From JAFDVL01 sp043719385 (GTDB taxonomy: Bacteria > Acidobacteriota > Blastocatellia > RBC074), in the NCBI GenBank assembly GCA_043719385.1, contig JAYSTY010000427.1, positions 1 through 13,857 of the forward strand: a stretch of 13,857 nt of DNA, given 5' to 3'. Every line of letters starts with the position of its first letter. Within the stretch, counting starts at the first letter, position 1. The notes under the pieces are model-generated. The model did no database searches, was not told the DNA's origin, and saw only the letters and a program-made list of their open reading frames with translations. Position numbers and translations under genes: made by a program. Below, piece after piece: positions 6,751 through 13,857 of this stretch.

Positions 6751-8166
6751 ATGAAACTAAAACTGAAAAAAATTACTTCCCTTTCCCTCATTTTATTTTT
6801 CTCAAGCTGCTTGTTGACGAATATTTTTGGGCAAACGTTGCCGCGTTTGCGCGTGAGTGACAACCAGCGATTTCTGGTAAAAAATGATGGTTCGCCTTTT
6901 TTCTGGTTGGGCGATACAGCGTGGGAGCTTTTTCATCGCCTGGGACGCGAAGAAGCGGAACGTTATCTAAAAAATCGCGCTGATAAAAAATTTACCGTGA
7001 TCCAAGCCGTAGTCCTGGCGGAGCTGGACGGACTCACCGAACCCAATGTTTATGGGCATCTACCGCTGGTTGACAAAAATCCTGCCAAACCTGTCGAAGC
7101 ATATTTTCAGCATGTTGATTGGATCGTTAATAAAGCAGAAGAGTTAGGGCTGTACATCGGAATGTTGCCAACGTGGGGCAGATGGGTGAACGAATCCAAT
7201 ATTTTTACCCCGGAAACTGCGCATGTTTACGGCGAGTTTTTGGGCAAGCGTTACAAAGGTAAACCAATCATTTGGATTTTGGGCGGAGACCGCAACCCGC
7301 TCAAGGCTACGCAAACCGCCATCTGGCGTGCAATGGCCGATGGCATCACGCAAGGTGCGGGCGATGGAAAGCCTGAAAATGTTTTGATGACGTTTCACCC
7401 ACAGCCCTTTGATCTCGGCTCATCTTCGCAATTTTTTCATCACGACACGTGGCTTGATTTCAACATGCACCAGAATGGACATTGCGCTGAAAAAAATGTA
7501 TGGGACACGATTGATAAAGATTATGAATTGACTCCGGTCAAGCCTGTGCTCGATGGTGAGCCGATTTATGAAGACCATCCCGTTTGCTTTGATCCGAACA
7601 ATCGCGGTTATTCCAACGCAGCAGATGTCCGTCGCCATTTATACTGGGAATTATTTGCCGGAGCGTTCGGGCACACGTATGGGAATCACGCGGTGTGGCA
7701 AATGTGGAAGCCCGAAAGCAAACCGATCAACGGGCCTCTGCATCCGTGGCATGAAGCGATTGATCGTCCCGGCGCAGCACAAATGCAATACGCGCGTGCG
7801 CTGCTTGAATCCAGACCATTTCTGATCCGCATTCCCGATCAAGCGGTGATTGTTCCCGCCAAAGTCACAGGCACAGTGCCAGGCGGTGGCTTGAAACGAA
7901 TTTCAGCTACGCGCGGTGCTGATGGCAGCTATGCTTTCGTGTATGTTCCCGCCAGTCGTGCGTTCAGTGTACACATGGATAAAATCAGCGGGACAGTCAA
8001 AGCGTGGTGGTTCAATCCGCGTGATGGTAAGGCCACTTTGATTGGCGAATTTTCGAATACTGGAACCCGCGAATTCACGCCGCCTGATGCTGGCGAATAT
8101 CTGGACTGGATTTTGGTGTTGGATGACGCGAAGAAAAATTTCAGTGCGCCGGGAGTCGTAAAATAA
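6751..8166 (+). CDS. Secreted DUF4038 glycoside hydrolase, probable GH140 apiosidase
   Basis: 471 aa from ATG 6751. A TTG at 6736 in the same frame would overlap the previous gene and add residues before the signal peptide, so it is not preferred. Seen: a basic start followed by a hydrophobic signal (residues 9-27, likely cut after IFG), then a (beta/alpha)8 DUF4038 domain opening with FLVKNDGSPFFWLGDTAWEL (41-60). The candidate acid/base is D180 in IWILGGDRNP and the candidate nucleophile is E270 in PVLDGEPIYED. From about residue 370 a small beta domain follows, of the type labelled putative collagen-binding (TRGADGSYAFVYVP, GTVKAWWFNPRDG). GH140 enzymes release D-apiose from side chains of rhamnogalacturonan II. 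Its place between the RuBisCO-like gene (4 bp before) and the kinase gene (2 bp after) strongly supports apiose as product. It probably acts in the periplasm or on the cell surface. The DUF4038 family is wider than GH140, so specificity comes from context. Confidence 0.83.
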   Translation: MKLKLKKITSLSLILFFSSCLLTNIFGQTLPRLRVSDNQRFLVKNDGSPFFWLGDTAWELFHRLGREEAERYLKNRADKKFTVIQAVVLAELDGLTEPNVYGHLPLVDKNPAKPVEAYFQHVDWIVNKAEELGLYIGMLPTWGRWVNESNIFTPETAHVYGEFLGKRYKGKPIIWILGGDRNPLKATQTAIWRAMADGITQGAGDGKPENVLMTFHPQPFDLGSSSQFFHHDTWLDFNMHQNGHCAEKNVWDTIDKDYELTPVKPVLDGEPIYEDHPVCFDPNNRGYSNAADVRRHLYWELFAGAFGHTYGNHAVWQMWKPESKPINGPLHPWHEAIDRPGAAQMQYARALLESRPFLIRIPDQAVIVPAKVTGTVPGGGLKRISATRGADGSYAFVYVPASRAFSVHMDKISGTVKAWWFNPRDGKATLIGEFSNTGTREFTPPDAGEYLDWILVLDDAKKNFSAPGVVK

Positions 8167-8168
8167 AA

Positions 8169-9506
8169 ATGCGCCGCTTGCTACTGACATTTTATGGCGA
8201 TGATTTCACTGGCTCCGCCGACGCGATGGAAGCGTTAGCGCTGAACGGTGTCCGGTGTCTTTTATTTTTGTCACCGCCGACGCCGGAATTGTTGTGCGAA
8301 AAATTTCCAGAGGTCGAAGCAATCGGAGTCGCGGGTGCAAGCCGCACCATGAATGCTCCGCAAATGGAAAGCGAGCTCACGAAAATCTTTACGCAAATTG
8401 CTGCCCTGAATGCCAGGATTTTTCATTACAAAATCTGTTCGACATTTGACTCTTCGCCAAAAATTGGCAGCATCGGTAAAGCGATTGACATCGGGCAGCA
8501 AATCTTTCATTCGCCGTTTGTTCCCTTGCTGGTCGGTGCGCCTGTGCTGAAACGGTATTGTTTGTTCGGAAATTTATTCGCCAGCGTTGGCGCTGAAACA
8601 TTCCGGTTGGATCGGCATCCGATGATGCGTCGGCATCCGGTCACACCAATGCAGGAAAGTGATTTGCGGCTGCATCTCGCGCAACAGACAGCAAAAAAAA
8701 TTGCGCTCTTTGATTTATTCAATCTCACGGGGACATCTGAAGCCGTAGCGCAAAATTTCCAGCAATTGCTGGCAAGTGATGCAGCGATAATTTTATTCGA
8801 TGTGCTGGACGAAGCGCGATTACAGACAGCGGGAAAACTAATCTGGCAATCGTGCGACGAACAAATACTATTTACCGTTGGGTCGTCTGGAATTGAGTAC
8901 GCGTTGGCAGCACATTGGCAAAAAGCTGAGACACGCGCGGCGTATTCATCGGCAGGCGCAGCCGAACAAATCATCGTGATTTCCGGCAGTTGCTCGACGG
9001 CTACGAAAACACAAATCGAATGGGCTTGCGCTAATAATTTTACGAGCATCGAAATTGAGGCGGCAAAATTAGTGAGCTACGATCAAGCCGCATCTGAACG
9101 TGAAAGAATCAAGCAAACGGCATTGCGCGCATTGAATTCAGGTCACAGTATTGTGATTTATTCGGCGCTGGGGCCGGATGATCCAAACATTACGACAACA
9201 GATGAATCGTCTGTAACACAAATGCGCGTGCGGCTGGGCGTACAACAGGGATTGATCCTGAATGATTTGTTAGTGTCATCAAACATTCGCCGCGTGTGCG
9301 TGGCCGGAGGCGACACGTCCAGTCACGTGATTCGACAACTGGGGATTTACGCGTTGGAGTTGGTGGCGACAATGGCTCCCGGCTCTCCGCTCTGCCGCGC
9401 ACATTCGCACGAACCTACCCTTGATGGCTTGGAAATTGCGATGAAAGGCGGTCAGCACGGACGCGCAGATTATTTTGGTTGTGTGTTGCGTGGCGTCTAC
9501 GAATGA
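8169..9506 (+). CDS. oiaK: DUF1537 sugar-acid kinase, probable 3-oxo-isoapionate kinase (OiaK)
   Basis: 445 aa, normal length for the four-carbon-acid-sugar-kinase family. The N-terminal substrate domain begins with YGDDFTGSADAM (9-20) and includes YKICSTFDSSPKIGSIG (87-103). The C-terminal nucleotide-binding domain contains VISGSCS, GGDTSSH (380-386) and the closing KGGQHGRADYFG (426-437). The family phosphorylates sugar acids with ATP in the cytoplasm. Members act on erythronate, threonate and denormalised four-carbon acids, and in apiose clusters on 3-oxo-isoapionate at O4. Next to a RuBisCO-like protein and an ApnO-like enzyme, the last role is most likely. It starts 2 bp after the glycosidase stop codon. 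Confidence 0.85.
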   Translation: MRRLLLTFYGDDFTGSADAMEALALNGVRCLLFLSPPTPELLCEKFPEVEAIGVAGASRTMNAPQMESELTKIFTQIAALNARIFHYKICSTFDSSPKIGSIGKAIDIGQQIFHSPFVPLLVGAPVLKRYCLFGNLFASVGAETFRLDRHPMMRRHPVTPMQESDLRLHLAQQTAKKIALFDLFNLTGTSEAVAQNFQQLLASDAAIILFDVLDEARLQTAGKLIWQSCDEQILFTVGSSGIEYALAAHWQKAETRAAYSSAGAAEQIIVISGSCSTATKTQIEWACANNFTSIEIEAAKLVSYDQAASERERIKQTALRALNSGHSIVIYSALGPDDPNITTTDESSVTQMRVRLGVQQGLILNDLLVSSNIRRVCVAGGDTSSHVIRQLGIYALELVATMAPGSPLCRAHSHEPTLDGLEIAMKGGQHGRADYFGCVLRGVYE

Positions 9507-9514
9507 AAGGAAGG
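9507..9514 (+). promoter_or_regulatory. Ribosome-binding site deciding the ApnO start
   Basis: AAGGAAGG lies directly after the kinase stop codon and 5 nt before ATG 9520. It fixes the start of the next gene there, rather than at the TTG at 9475 inside the kinase gene. It is the clearest Shine-Dalgarno sequence of the operon. Confidence 0.8.
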
Positions 9515-9519
9515 AACGA

Positions 9520-10356
9520 ATGAACACAATTGCTCTTGTCGGCGCAGGCGGAAAAATGGGTTGCCGCATCACAGATCGCCTGAAAGATTCGGAATACAAC
9601 ATGCTGTATCTCGAAGTCAGCGAAACCGGGATTGCCAATTTGCAACAACGTGGACTCGCGCCTACGGCACAGTCCGAAGCGTTGCTGCAAGCGGATGTCG
9701 TCATTCTGGCCGTGCCGGATAATTTGATTGCGCGCATTTCCAACCAGCTTGTGCCGCAAATCAAACCGGGCGCGATGGTGATCTGTCTTGACCCGGCAGC
9801 GCCACTCGCAGGCAAAGTTATGGCGCGTGACGATCTCGCGTATTTTGTAACGCATCCCTGTCATCCGTCAGTTTTCAGTATTGAAGACGATCCGCAAGCA
9901 CGACGTGATTTTTTTGGCGGCATCAAAGCCCGGCAAAATATTGTGTGCGCGTTAATGCAGGGCAGCGGCGAAGATTATTGGCGCGGCGAAACCATTGCCA
10001 AACAAATGTACGGCCCCGTGATTCGTTCGCATCGTGTGACTGTCGAACAAATGGCGTTGCTGGAACCAGGCCTGTCGGAAACAACTTCGCAGACTTGTTT
10101 GCAGGTTGTGCGGGAAGCCATGGATGAAGTGATTCGGCGCGGCGTTCCTGCTGAAGCCGCGCGTGATTTCATCCTCGGTCACATCAACATTCAACTCGCA
10201 ATTTTCTTTGGCGAAATTAACGTGCAATTTTCTGATGGCGCAAATAAAGCGATGAATCGCGCCCGCGATCAAATTATCAAACCTGACTGGAAAAAAGTTT
10301 TTGAGCCGGAAGCAATCCGTGAAAGTTTAGAAGAAATCACCAAAGCTCCTGTGTAG
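9520..10356 (+). CDS. apnO: 6-phosphogluconate-dehydrogenase-like enzyme, probable D-apionate oxidoisomerase (ApnO)
   Basis: 278 aa, complete. The N-terminal Rossmann domain begins MNTIALVGAGGKMG with the dinucleotide loop at 8-14, continues through DVVILAVPDN (59-68), and reaches the conserved THPCHPSVF (111-119). The C-terminal all-helical domain (about 145-275) contains VEQMALLEPGLSETTSQTC and GHINIQLAIFFGE (220-232), typical of the PGDH-like family that includes ApnO. ApnO oxidises D-apionate with NAD and moves its hydroxymethyl group to give 3-oxo-isoapionate, the substrate of the neighbouring kinase. Assignment to ApnO rather than another beta-hydroxyacid dehydrogenase rests on the operon and on the HPCHP and GHINIQLAIFFG motifs. 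It follows the kinase by 13 bp with a strong ribosome-binding site. Confidence 0.83.
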   Translation: MNTIALVGAGGKMGCRITDRLKDSEYNMLYLEVSETGIANLQQRGLAPTAQSEALLQADVVILAVPDNLIARISNQLVPQIKPGAMVICLDPAAPLAGKVMARDDLAYFVTHPCHPSVFSIEDDPQARRDFFGGIKARQNIVCALMQGSGEDYWRGETIAKQMYGPVIRSHRVTVEQMALLEPGLSETTSQTCLQVVREAMDEVIRRGVPAEAARDFILGHINIQLAIFFGEINVQFSDGANKAMNRARDQIIKPDWKKVFEPEAIRESLEEITKAPV

Positions 10357-10376
10357 ATTTGAGTAGTAAAATCAAT

Positions 10377-11393
10377 ATGAACAACCGAAAATTTCAAATA
10401 AAAAGTCTCATAATTCTTGTCACATTATTGCTGGCGACAGGTTCACTCCTTTCCTGTAATCAAACCAGCACACCGGATACAGGTGCGAAAAAAATAACGA
10501 TTGGTGTTTCGTTTGAGACGTTGCAAACGGAATACTGGGTAGCGGGTTTTGAAGCCATCAAAGCCGAACTCAAAAAACGTGACGCGACCGTCCTTGAAGC
10601 GATTGCCGACGGCGATGCGAATCGTCAATTGGAACAGGTCAACAATTTCATCACGCGCAAAGTGGATGGTATCATCGCGGTTCCCAAAGACGCCAAAACA
10701 ATTATCCCGATGATCAAAGCCGCCAATCAGGCCAACATTCCTATCGTACTGTACAACCGCCCTGCCGATCAGACCGAAGCAAAATCTGTCGCCGTCGTCG
10801 CTGATAATTTTGCCATCACAAAAGCTACGGTTGAGTACATGGCAGAGCAGGCTAAAAAATCCGGCAAGAAATACAAAGCCGCAATTTTGATTGGTGACCT
10901 GGGCGACACAAACGCCGTAGGGCGACGTGATGGATTTGAAGCCGCGATTAAATCATACAGCGATGTCATCGAAGTTGTCGCACGCATCCCGACCGAATGG
11001 AACGGCGAAAAAGCGCGCGCCGGGATGACGAATGCTTTGCAGGCGCATCCTGAAATTAATTTTATTTTCACGTCTTCGGATTTTATGTTTCCGCAAATTG
11101 TGCAGGCGCTGAAAGCCGCCGACAAATATCACAAGATTGGCGCTGCCGGCCACGTCCTGTTGGGCGGCTTTGATGGCGATGCCACGGCGTATCAAATGCT
11201 CGTGGATGGCTATCTTGATGCAGACGGCGTGCAGGATGTTTATTTTGAAAGCGAGGCTGCCGTGCAGGCAATACTTGATTTGAAAGCCGGAAAAAGTGTC
11301 GCGCCAAAAATTCTTGATCCGGGCTTTGTGATTCATCAAGGCAACCTGAAAGAAGCCTCCGCCAAAATGTGGGGCGCACAAGTGAAAAAGTAA
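10377..11393 (+). CDS. ABC sugar-binding lipoprotein (ribose-type periplasmic binding protein), probable D-apiose receptor
   Basis: 338 aa from ATG 10377. A TTG at 10359 in frame would only lengthen the signal peptide. Seen: signal SLIILVTLLLATGSLLSC with a lipobox LLSC, so C27 should be lipidated. A type I (ribose/galactose-type, Peripla_BP_4) binding fold follows: KITIGVSFETLQTEYWVAGF, DGIIAVPKDAKTIIPMIKAA, IPIVLYNRPA, AAILIGDLGDTNAVGRRDGF, INFIFTSSDFMFPQIVQAL and GGFDGDATAYQMLVDGYLDA. It captures a monosaccharide for the permease and ATPase encoded directly downstream. Three such proteins that bind D-apiose have been described, and this operon makes apiose the best candidate ligand. A lipid anchor on this class is unusual for classical diderms and suggests membrane tethering. 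Confidence 0.9.
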   Translation: MNNRKFQIKSLIILVTLLLATGSLLSCNQTSTPDTGAKKITIGVSFETLQTEYWVAGFEAIKAELKKRDATVLEAIADGDANRQLEQVNNFITRKVDGIIAVPKDAKTIIPMIKAANQANIPIVLYNRPADQTEAKSVAVVADNFAITKATVEYMAEQAKKSGKKYKAAILIGDLGDTNAVGRRDGFEAAIKSYSDVIEVVARIPTEWNGEKARAGMTNALQAHPEINFIFTSSDFMFPQIVQALKAADKYHKIGAAGHVLLGGFDGDATAYQMLVDGYLDADGVQDVYFESEAAVQAILDLKAGKSVAPKILDPGFVIHQGNLKEASAKMWGAQVKK

Positions 11394-12400
11394 TGGAAGA
11401 GCCGCTCCAGAAAACTAAAGCTGCGACCTGGCTGAGCGATTTACCCTCCCTCATGCGGCAGTCGCAATTTTCCCAATACTGGGTGCTGTTGCTGAGCGTT
11501 GTCTATTTTCTGATCTTTGCTTCTTTCACGCCGGGTTTTGCTGCACCGGAAAACATCGGCAATATCTTTGCCAATTTGCTGCCGTTACTCGTCGTAGCGA
11601 TTGGGCAAACTTTTGTGTTGATCGCAGGCGGCATAGATTTATCCGTGACTTCGATCATTGGCTTAAGCAGCGTCAGCGGTGCGTTAGTGATGAGCAGCGA
11701 TGGTGGATGGTTAGCCGGAAAGCCGGGCGCGATGATTGTCGGGGTGATGACAATGTTAGCAATTGGCGCACTGGTTGGTTGCTTCAATGGATTAGCAATC
11801 ACCTGGCTAAAAATGCCAGCATTTATTGTCACCCTGACAACGATGATGTTTTTCAGCGGACTCGCCATCTGGCTGACAAAATCAAAAACAATTTACAACC
11901 TTCCGTCTGCTTTCAATGCCATTGGTAAAGGTTCGCTGTTGGTGATTCCCAATGCCTTGCTGGTCACGATAGCGTTGGCGTTTGTCGCGCACATTTTGCT
12001 TAGCCGCACGCTGCACGGGCGCTGGATTTATGCGGTTGGACATAATGTCAAAGCGGCGCAGGTTTCCGGTGTGCGCGTGAATGTGACCGTGACGCTGGCG
12101 TATGTGGTCTGTGGATTTTGCGCGGCAGTGGCGGCAATTTTATACACCGGAAGAATGGAAACAGGTTCGCCCGTGATGGGGCAAAAAATCCTGCTGGATG
12201 TCATCGGCGCAGCGGTGATTGGCGGCACAAGTTTATTTGGCGGACACGGCAAAATTCTCTGGACGTTTTTCGGCGTGCTGTTCATCACGTTGATTGATAA
12301 CAGTCTGAACATGCTTGGTCTCTCATACTTCACTATTATGATGGTGAAGGGCGGCGTGATTTTACTTTCCGCTTTACTCGACCGACTCCAAACAAAATGA
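11393..12400 (+). CDS. ABC sugar transporter permease (RbsC-type, BPD_transp_2)
   Basis: 335 aa. ATG 11393 overlaps the preceding stop codon as TAATG, so translation is probably coupled. An in-frame start at 11369 would lie inside the receptor gene. Hydrophobic segments run throughout, about eight to ten in number (for example WVLLLSVVYFLIFASF near residue 30 and LLPLLVVAIGQTFVLIAGG). The family signature GGIDLSVTSIIGL and the cytoplasmic loop YAVGHNVKAAQVSGVRV are present, as is VIGGTSLFGGHG near the C-terminus. It forms the inner-membrane channel, most likely for apiose. Family and topology are certain, the substrate is inferred from the operon. Confidence 0.93.
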   Translation: MEEPLQKTKAATWLSDLPSLMRQSQFSQYWVLLLSVVYFLIFASFTPGFAAPENIGNIFANLLPLLVVAIGQTFVLIAGGIDLSVTSIIGLSSVSGALVMSSDGGWLAGKPGAMIVGVMTMLAIGALVGCFNGLAITWLKMPAFIVTLTTMMFFSGLAIWLTKSKTIYNLPSAFNAIGKGSLLVIPNALLVTIALAFVAHILLSRTLHGRWIYAVGHNVKAAQVSGVRVNVTVTLAYVVCGFCAAVAAILYTGRMETGSPVMGQKILLDVIGAAVIGGTSLFGGHGKILWTFFGVLFITLIDNSLNMLGLSYFTIMMVKGGVILLSALLDRLQTK

Positions 12401-13857
12401 CGCATTCATTTTTACAATTTGACGGCATTGAAAAAAGCTTCTTCGGCGTGTCGGTGTTGCGTGGCATCAGCTTCACCGTGGAGCGTGGACAAGTGCTGGG
12501 ACTGGTCGGCGAAAATGGTGCAGGTAAATCTACGCTGATGAATATTCTGGGCGGTGTGTTGCGTGCTGAAGCTGGAACAATGCGATTAAATGGCAATGTA
12601 TTTAAACCAAAAAATCCGGCGGATGCGATGCGTCACGGCATTGCTTTTATTCATCAGGAATTAAACCTGTTCGCCAACTTAAGCGTCGCGGAAAATCTTT
12701 TTATCAACGATTTTCCGCAGCGGCGTTGGGCCGGATTTTCAGTCATTGATCGGCGGACGATGCGAAAAAAGGCCAGCGCTTTGCTGGCGACACTGGAGCT
12801 TGATTTTTCGCCGGATACGATAGTTGAAAATCTGGCTCCGGGTGAACGGCAAATGATCGAAATTGCCAAAGCCTTAAGCGCGGCAGCACAAATCATTATT
12901 TTCGATGAGCCGACAACTTCGCTCACCGCACGCGAAACAGCCAAACTTTTTGCGTTGATCGAACGATTGCGCACCGCTGGCATTGCGATGATTTATATTT
13001 CCCACGCGCTCAGTGAGGTGATGCAATTATGTGATCGCGTTGTCGTGTTGCGTGATGGTGTGGTCGTCGGCACAGGCGCAAAAACTGATTTCACGATTGA
13101 CCAAATGATTACGTTGATGGTGGGGCGCAAACTCAATCAGCTTTTTCCTGTCCGCACCGCGCAGCCTTCCGCAGAAATCGCTTTAGCAGTCCGTGACCTT
13201 TCGCAACCGGGCATTGTCAAAGACATCAGCTTTACATTGCACAAAGGCGAAGTCTTAGGCGTTTCTGGTTTGATGGGGTCAGGGCGGACTGAATTAGGGC
13301 GCATCCTGTTTGGCCTTGATCCATTTTCGCAAGGCGAAATTGTCATTCATGGGGAAAAACTCTCAGCCGCTTCTGCGCGTCAAAACATTCAACAACGCAT
13401 CAATCACGGGCTGGCATTTCTCACCGAAGATCGGCGCACCGAAGGTTTAATGATGGAAGCAAGCATTGCTGATAACATCGCGCTCGCGGCACTGCCGTCA
13501 TTTCTTAGTACGGGCACAATGATTGATCGTACACGCCTGCAAACCGCGCTGACAAACATCGCGGAAACGGTGCAATTACGAAGCGCCAACATGCAGCAAC
13601 AGCGCGTCAAACAATTAAGTGGTGGCAATCAACAGAAAGCCGTGCTGGCAAAATGGTTGTTAACAGCGCCACAAATTTTTATTCTTGATGAACCAACACG
13701 TGGCATTGATGTGGGCGCGAAATACGAAATTTATCGGCTCATCAATGAACTCGCAGAACGCGGGGCAAGTGTGCTGCTGATCTCGTCTGAAATTGAAGAA
13801 TTAATCGGCATGTGTGATCGCCTTCTGGTTATGCGACAAGGCGAAATTACTGATTGC
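12397..13857 (+). CDS. ABC sugar transporter ATPase, two nucleotide-binding domains (RbsA/MglA-type; cut by right edge)
   Basis: 487 codons without a stop reach the right edge. The family is usually near 500 aa, so only a short tail is missing. ATG 12397 overlaps the permease stop as ATGA, so the two are probably translated together. First domain: Walker A GENGAGKST (38-46), Q-loop IHQELN, signature LAPGERQMIEIAKAL (146-160), Walker B IIIFDEPTTSL (166-176), switch ISHAL. Second domain: degenerate Walker A GLMGSGRTE (291-299, R in place of the lysine), LTEDRRTEGL, signature LSGGNQQKAVLAKWL (407-421), Walker B FILDEPTRGIDVG (428-440). A weak second ATP site is normal for sugar ATPases of this type. 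It powers uptake through the permease. Confidence 0.95.
   Translation, partial: MTHSFLQFDGIEKSFFGVSVLRGISFTVERGQVLGLVGENGAGKSTLMNILGGVLRAEAGTMRLNGNVFKPKNPADAMRHGIAFIHQELNLFANLSVAENLFINDFPQRRWAGFSVIDRRTMRKKASALLATLELDFSPDTIVENLAPGERQMIEIAKALSAAAQIIIFDEPTTSLTARETAKLFALIERLRTAGIAMIYISHALSEVMQLCDRVVVLRDGVVVGTGAKTDFTIDQMITLMVGRKLNQLFPVRTAQPSAEIALAVRDLSQPGIVKDISFTLHKGEVLGVSGLMGSGRTELGRILFGLDPFSQGEIVIHGEKLSAASARQNIQQRINHGLAFLTEDRRTEGLMMEASIADNIALAALPSFLSTGTMIDRTRLQTALTNIAETVQLRSANMQQQRVKQLSGGNQQKAVLAKWLLTAPQIFILDEPTRGIDVGAKYEIYRLINELAERGASVLLISSEIEELIGMCDRLLVMRQGEITDC

Noticed and set aside
8507..9049. 180-aa minus-strand frame inside the kinase gene
   Set aside because: Its translation is cysteine- and serine-rich without a domain and lies fully within a well-recognised DUF1537 gene.
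9475..9519. Earlier TTG start for the ApnO-like gene
   Set aside because: It lies within the kinase coding region. The strong ribosome-binding site at 9507-9514 and the Rossmann start MNTIALVGAGG point to ATG 9520.
1..13857. CRISPR arrays, tRNA or rRNA genes, riboswitches, prophage genes and strong rho-independent terminators
   Set aside because: I looked for regularly spaced repeats, cloverleaf-like segments and GC-rich hairpins followed by T-runs in the few non-coding gaps and saw none. The operon gaps are too small to hold them.

Overview
This window most likely comes from a soil- or plant-associated bacterium of the Acidobacteriota (Blastocatellia-like). That is an inference from gene content: a secreted Tricorn-type protease, an ASPIC/UnbV-FG-GAP (CRTAC1-type) protein, a DUF4038 glycosidase, and a sugar-binding protein made as a lipoprotein in an apparently diderm organism. 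No rRNA or tRNA gene is present to settle the taxonomy.

Left part (1-3268). The minus strand carries the first 668 codons of a Tricorn-type protease, cut by the left edge before its catalytic half. The open frame has no stop and was read directly from the reverse complement. Between 2005 and 2479 lie a possible sigma-54 promoter for the protease and the decayed 5' end of an IS200/IS605-type transposase with a candidate end hairpin. Next, on the plus strand, is an unusually short CRTAC1-type protein (263 aa) that appears to have lost the middle of its beta-propeller. It ends inside the 3' end of the convergent AraC gene.

Right part (3258-13857). A minus-strand AraC-type regulator is divergent from a tight eight-gene plus-strand operon: Gfo/Idh/MocA dehydrogenase, RuBisCO-like protein, secreted DUF4038/GH140 glycosidase, DUF1537 sugar-acid kinase, 6-phosphogluconate-dehydrogenase-like oxidoisomerase, lipoprotein sugar-binding protein, ABC permease, and double-domain ABC ATPase (cut by the right edge). 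Gaps are 20 bp or less, and the last three genes overlap as TAATG and ATGA.

The combination matches the known D-apiose catabolic routes that use RuBisCO-like proteins. In the reconstruction, the GH140 enzyme frees apiose from plant cell-wall side chains outside the cytoplasm, and the ABC system imports it. ApsD then oxidises it to apionolactone, a lactonase (not in the window) opens the ring, ApnO converts apionate to 3-oxo-isoapionate, and OiaK phosphorylates that. The RuBisCO-like protein finally decarboxylates or cleaves the product into central metabolites. The AraC protein is the obvious candidate apiose sensor. The most interesting content is this complete-looking apiose utilisation locus, with its apiosidase embedded among the catabolic genes and a RuBisCO-like protein that keeps the full set of RuBisCO catalytic residues.
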